Source: Chlorokybus atmophyticus
Taxonomy: Eukaryota; Streptophyta; Chlorokybophyceae; Chlorokybales; Chlorokybaceae
Length of the DNA: 64,000 nt
Direction of reading: 5' to 3'
Assembly (NCBI GenBank): GCA_009103225.1
Contig: RHPI01001715.1
Location: forward strand, 918,426-982,425
Positions 60,919-64,000 of this stretch are shown here, piece after piece. The position numbers and the translations under genes were made by a program. How positions within the stretch are numbered: position 1 is the first letter of the stretch; each line of letters starts with the position of its first letter. A model generated the notes under the pieces. It did no database searches, was not told the DNA's origin, and saw only the letters and a list, made by a program, of their open reading frames with translations.

Positions 60919-62842
60919 ATGGCTGTGTTGCTCACAGAGCTGGACGTGGTGCGCACCGCTGCCACTGGTGGCAGCGAACCCATGGACACGGCTGCTGCTG
61001 GTCAGTGTTGACAAAACAGCTGTGTGACTGTGACAATTGGGTTGACTGGCACCGGCAGTGAGCAATCCCTACACAATTGCTTATCTTAGCCACGGAACGC
61101 AGCTCACGATTGCTCGGTGCTGGCTGTTGCTTGCCACTTGTGCGTCCACTGTCATGGTCATCCGCTCGGTTGCGATCCACGCGCTGACCATGACGTTTTG
61201 CTTGGAAACGTCCTTGCGTTGACCTTGCAGCATTGTTTATCGGCATCACCTGCTGACCTTGTAACATTGCTCACTTACGATTGACTTACGGTTGCAGAGC
61301 ATAGCGACGGTAGTGCAAGCGACACCGAAAAGGTACCATGCTTGTGACCTATGTAGTTCTTGTTTGATGTTTTTCTTCTTCTTCTTCTTCTTCTTCTTCT
61401 TCTTCTTCTGTGCCAAGCTGTGTGGATCGTTACTTGGTTTTCAATAGCACAGTGATATGGCTTGCGTCGTTGGCTACTGTGACAGCTGCTCAGCAATGTT
61501 GCGTGCTGATGGTGACTGTATTGCATTTGGGACAGGATGTTTGCTGGATCTGCCTTCAGCATGAAGATGCGCTTTGCAGAGAGAGTAGCAACGGTGCTCA
61601 ACCTCAAGGGGAGAACAAGCCAGCGAGGCGTTGGCGGGTGCGCTAACTTACAACATACCCAATATTGCTCAGAGCATCTGGAATGTTGTCAACGTGCTTT
61701 TAGTGTAATTGCACTGAAACACCCCGCACATTCAACAAGTCGGTTTCAAAGTAGTGAAACCTTTTTCTGCAGGAGCCACTGGTGAGCGGCACATGCAAGT
61801 GTCCACGCCACGTGCACATGCGGTGCCTGGCGCAGTGGCAGCTGCGTTGTGCAGGAAAGCGTCAGGAGACGCATTGCCAGTTCTGTGACTCGCAACTGCC
61901 GGACTGGAGAACAACTCTTCTGGATCCGGCCTTCATTGGTCGCAACATTGGCATTCCGGTTACATCGAGCGCCATGCAATGCGCCGTTATGAATGTTACC
62001 TTTCAAGGGCAGCGCTACTCCTTCCCAGCGTCCACTGGCTCTGATGGACTCACATCCTTTGTGCAGCAAGTCCGCAATGCGTGCAGTAAGTTCGCAGATT
62101 TGTGATGTGACAGTCCTTGAGGACTGCAGTGAACCCAGCTATTTGCTCCTTGTTCACATATCAATACGAGTCTAACTCTCCAGTTGCTATAATTTGTGTG
62201 ACCTACTGGCCTAACTGGCTACGATTGGCTTGCAGGTCTCCCCACGGATGTAGATCTGGACATGGAGTTCAAGTGCATCGACCCAATCAGCGGCTTTCCA
62301 CTGACACTGCGTGGGATGGGTGCATTTGACACTGCTGTGCGCTGTGCGGCTATCAACGCCTTTTATCGGGAAATGCGCTCTGCAAACGCCAGTGCAGCAG
62401 CTGCACGGGTATGCTATTGATCTAGCTTGTTCTGTCTAAGTCCAAACAGTGTTGAAGACATACAGTTCTGATTGAATTTGCTGCTGGATAGGCGGCGTCC
62501 AGCGCTGCAGCAGTGGCAAGCGAGACGAGTCAACCACTGAACAATGCCGCTAGCGACATGACTGCTGCTTCGTGCGCTGAGCAACAACAGGAGCAACCTC
62601 CACAACCTGTTACTGGCCAGGGACGACGCGGACGAGAAGGACTGGTCTCTCCTACTTCTGGTACTGACATTGCTTGCATGCTACAGACACGATTACTGCA
62701 GCATGACATTTTGTTTGCCTGCAACCGATAAACAGGCTTCATGATGTAATGGCCCCAATTGGCGCAGTGACAAGTTGCCTAATGCTTTTCACTTGGTACA
62801 GGCCGGTTCTCCAAGCTGCAGCGGCGGCTGAGGAGGTCATAG
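60919..62842 (+). CDS. RING-variant (RINGv/MARCH-type) domain protein, 304 residues
   Basis: Six exons join in phase: 60919-61000, 61298-61332, 61536-61637, 61773-62085, 62236-62408 plus 62492-62660, and a last one 62802-62842 ending in TAG. The third and fourth exons build a RINGv zinc-binding domain: CWIC, then CKCPRHVHMRCLAQWQ and HCQFC, about residues 41-105. RINGv proteins are E3 ubiquitin ligases. No transmembrane segment follows, unlike membrane MARCH proteins. The C-terminus is Ala/Ser/Gln-rich. Intron 2 contains a (TTC)n run near 61375-61408. No transposon ends surround it, so it is the best host-gene candidate. The start is chosen as the first ATG giving open, in-phase exons. Confidence 0.7.
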
Positions 62843-62899
62843 ATCCACACACAGTGGGTTGAGTTGTACACTAGTTGTTGACACAGCGGCTGAGCTTGC

Positions 62900-63160
62900 A
62901 TGGGCGATGTCACAGGCATGCTTCCATGCAGCCTGCCAGCGTGTGTCCTGCTAATCTGGCCTCCTCACATGCACACCTATCATGACGAGAGAGGCAACCC
63001 AGCCCTGGCACTTGACTTCCCACTTCGTTGCGCATATCTAGGATGTTGTTCGCGGACCCGCAGGCCAATTGGAGGCCATATTATGGGTGATTGCTCTATT
63101 GTACTTGCGCCCAGCCACAGCAAGGCTGCAAGGTTGCTCGTACACTTGCGGCACGCTTAG
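62900..63160 (+). CDS. Uncertain 86-codon ORF
   Basis: ATG 62900 opens a frame ending in TAG with segments HTYHDERGNPALALDFPLRC and GDCSIVLAPSHSKAARLL. It is Cys-rich and protein-like but has no known domain. It could be a 3' exon of the RINGv gene or chance. Nothing convincing follows between 63160 and 63858. Confidence 0.25.
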   Translation: MGDVTGMLPCSLPACVLLIWPPHMHTYHDERGNPALALDFPLRCAYLGCCSRTRRPIGGHIMGDCSIVLAPSHSKAARLLVHLRHA

Positions 63161-63858
63161 CTTTGTGTCGTGGCTATCCTCTTACGGACAGGTCGTAGCA
63201 TGGTGTATGACATAATTTGCAGATGGTGCGCGCGCATTTGCGCGCATCAAACACACTGAATAAAGGGTTTTGGGTATGCTGCATGTCTCACACTTGCACT
63301 TTGCGTGGACTTCATACTTGTTGCGAATACAGCCGGGGAATGGTGCCAAGCAGCCATGCGACGGACAAATTGACATGGTTTGATCGTAGTGGCGGCTTAA
63401 AGTCAACAAGTGTCTGAGTTGTAAGTTCTCCCTTGGGCCCAGCAGCCTAATTGATTGCTTCCATGCCTCTATGCTTGTGACTGCTACTTGCATTGCTTGC
63501 TAGGACATCTTCCCACAGATTGTGCCTCGCGCAACTTTTATTGTGCGTGTGTGGTGCTGCAAGTGCGACTACATCAAGCTGAAGAGTGCCGCACACACAC
63601 GAGAGTGATACGTACTGGTGTATGAAGACCTAATTATAAGCTACATGTCGGCATGCATATGGTGTGCCGAAAGCATGGTGACCTGCAATCAACGGCAGTC
63701 ACGTCAGACAGTCAGACCATGCACTTAATCATACAACCGCCGGGCTAATCGTTCTCACCTACGCATCACACGCTACTCGCTAAACTAGTTTTGCTGCCTA
63801 TCCCGATCAGTCATGCATGCATGTAGGCTTGGTTGTCACCTGCCACAACCGCCAAAGC

Positions 63859-64000
63859 ATGGCATCTGCGTCCACTCCACACCATGTCGAGGACGACCAG
63901 TACACTCCCCCCGCCGCCGCTCCCAACCATCGCCGCTGCAACTGCTGTCGTATGCAGCAATACTGCGCACACTAGCGCAGCAGCGTATGTGTGCTAGTTT
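63859..64000 (+). CDS. Possible gene start cut by the window edge
   Basis: ATG 63859 opens MASASTPHHVEDDQYTPPAA followed by RRCNCCRMQQYC, a Cys-rich stretch. A TAG at 63973-63975 interrupts the frame, or a splice site precedes it. Too short to assign. Confidence 0.25.

Overview
The window is a eukaryotic, repeat-rich stretch of nuclear DNA, most likely from a green alga. Genes are split by short GT-AG introns. The left end holds a tyrosine-recombinase retrotransposon resembling Volvox kangaroo, whose recombinase lies on the opposite strand from its other genes. Very few genes look like host genes. The best is a RING-variant (RINGv) gene at 60919-62842, whose six exons join in phase. Almost everything else is mobile DNA, much of it nested.

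Layout. (1) 150-20760: a kangaroo/Pat-like retrotransposon with divergent direct repeats at its ends, gag and RT/RNase H on the minus strand and a recombinase on the plus strand. (2) Element A, 2641-16696, is a 14-kb DNA element inserted in the RT/RNase H gene. Removing it with one copy of a 2-bp TT duplication restores the frame. It carries an OTU-like protease, a zinc-finger/Tudor-like/C5 cytosine methyltransferase and a Plavaka/KDZ-like transposase, all decayed. (3) 20761-24916: mostly noncoding, with a perfect 29-bp hairpin and a long (CT)n tract. (4) Element B, 24917-49306, is a 24.4-kb CACTA/EnSpm-like transposon with imperfect TIRs, a GGG duplication and subterminal motif arrays. It encodes a TNP1-like protein, a tnp2-type transposase, a PHD-Ulp1 protease gene, an OTU-domain polyprotein and a second copy of the zinc-finger/Tudor-like/C5-methyltransferase. 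(5) 50045-51469: a LINE remnant. (6) 51.6-55.7 kb: AT-rich duplicated segments and MITEs. (7) 56191-59886: a pogo-like transposon with perfect TIRs and a TA duplication. (8) 60919 to the end: the RINGv gene, an uncertain ORF and a possible gene start cut by the window edge.

Two observations stand out. First, two transposons with different transposase types carry the same pair of chromatin/ubiquitin-type cargo genes. Second, TAA and TAG repeatedly interrupt otherwise open, correctly spliced frames, several times exactly where glutamine is expected, while several of the better-supported genes end in TGA. That suggests a nuclear code with UAA/UAG = Gln, as known in some ulvophycean green algae. 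Decay by point mutation is the competing explanation. All family assignments come from reading motifs by eye; no database search was run.
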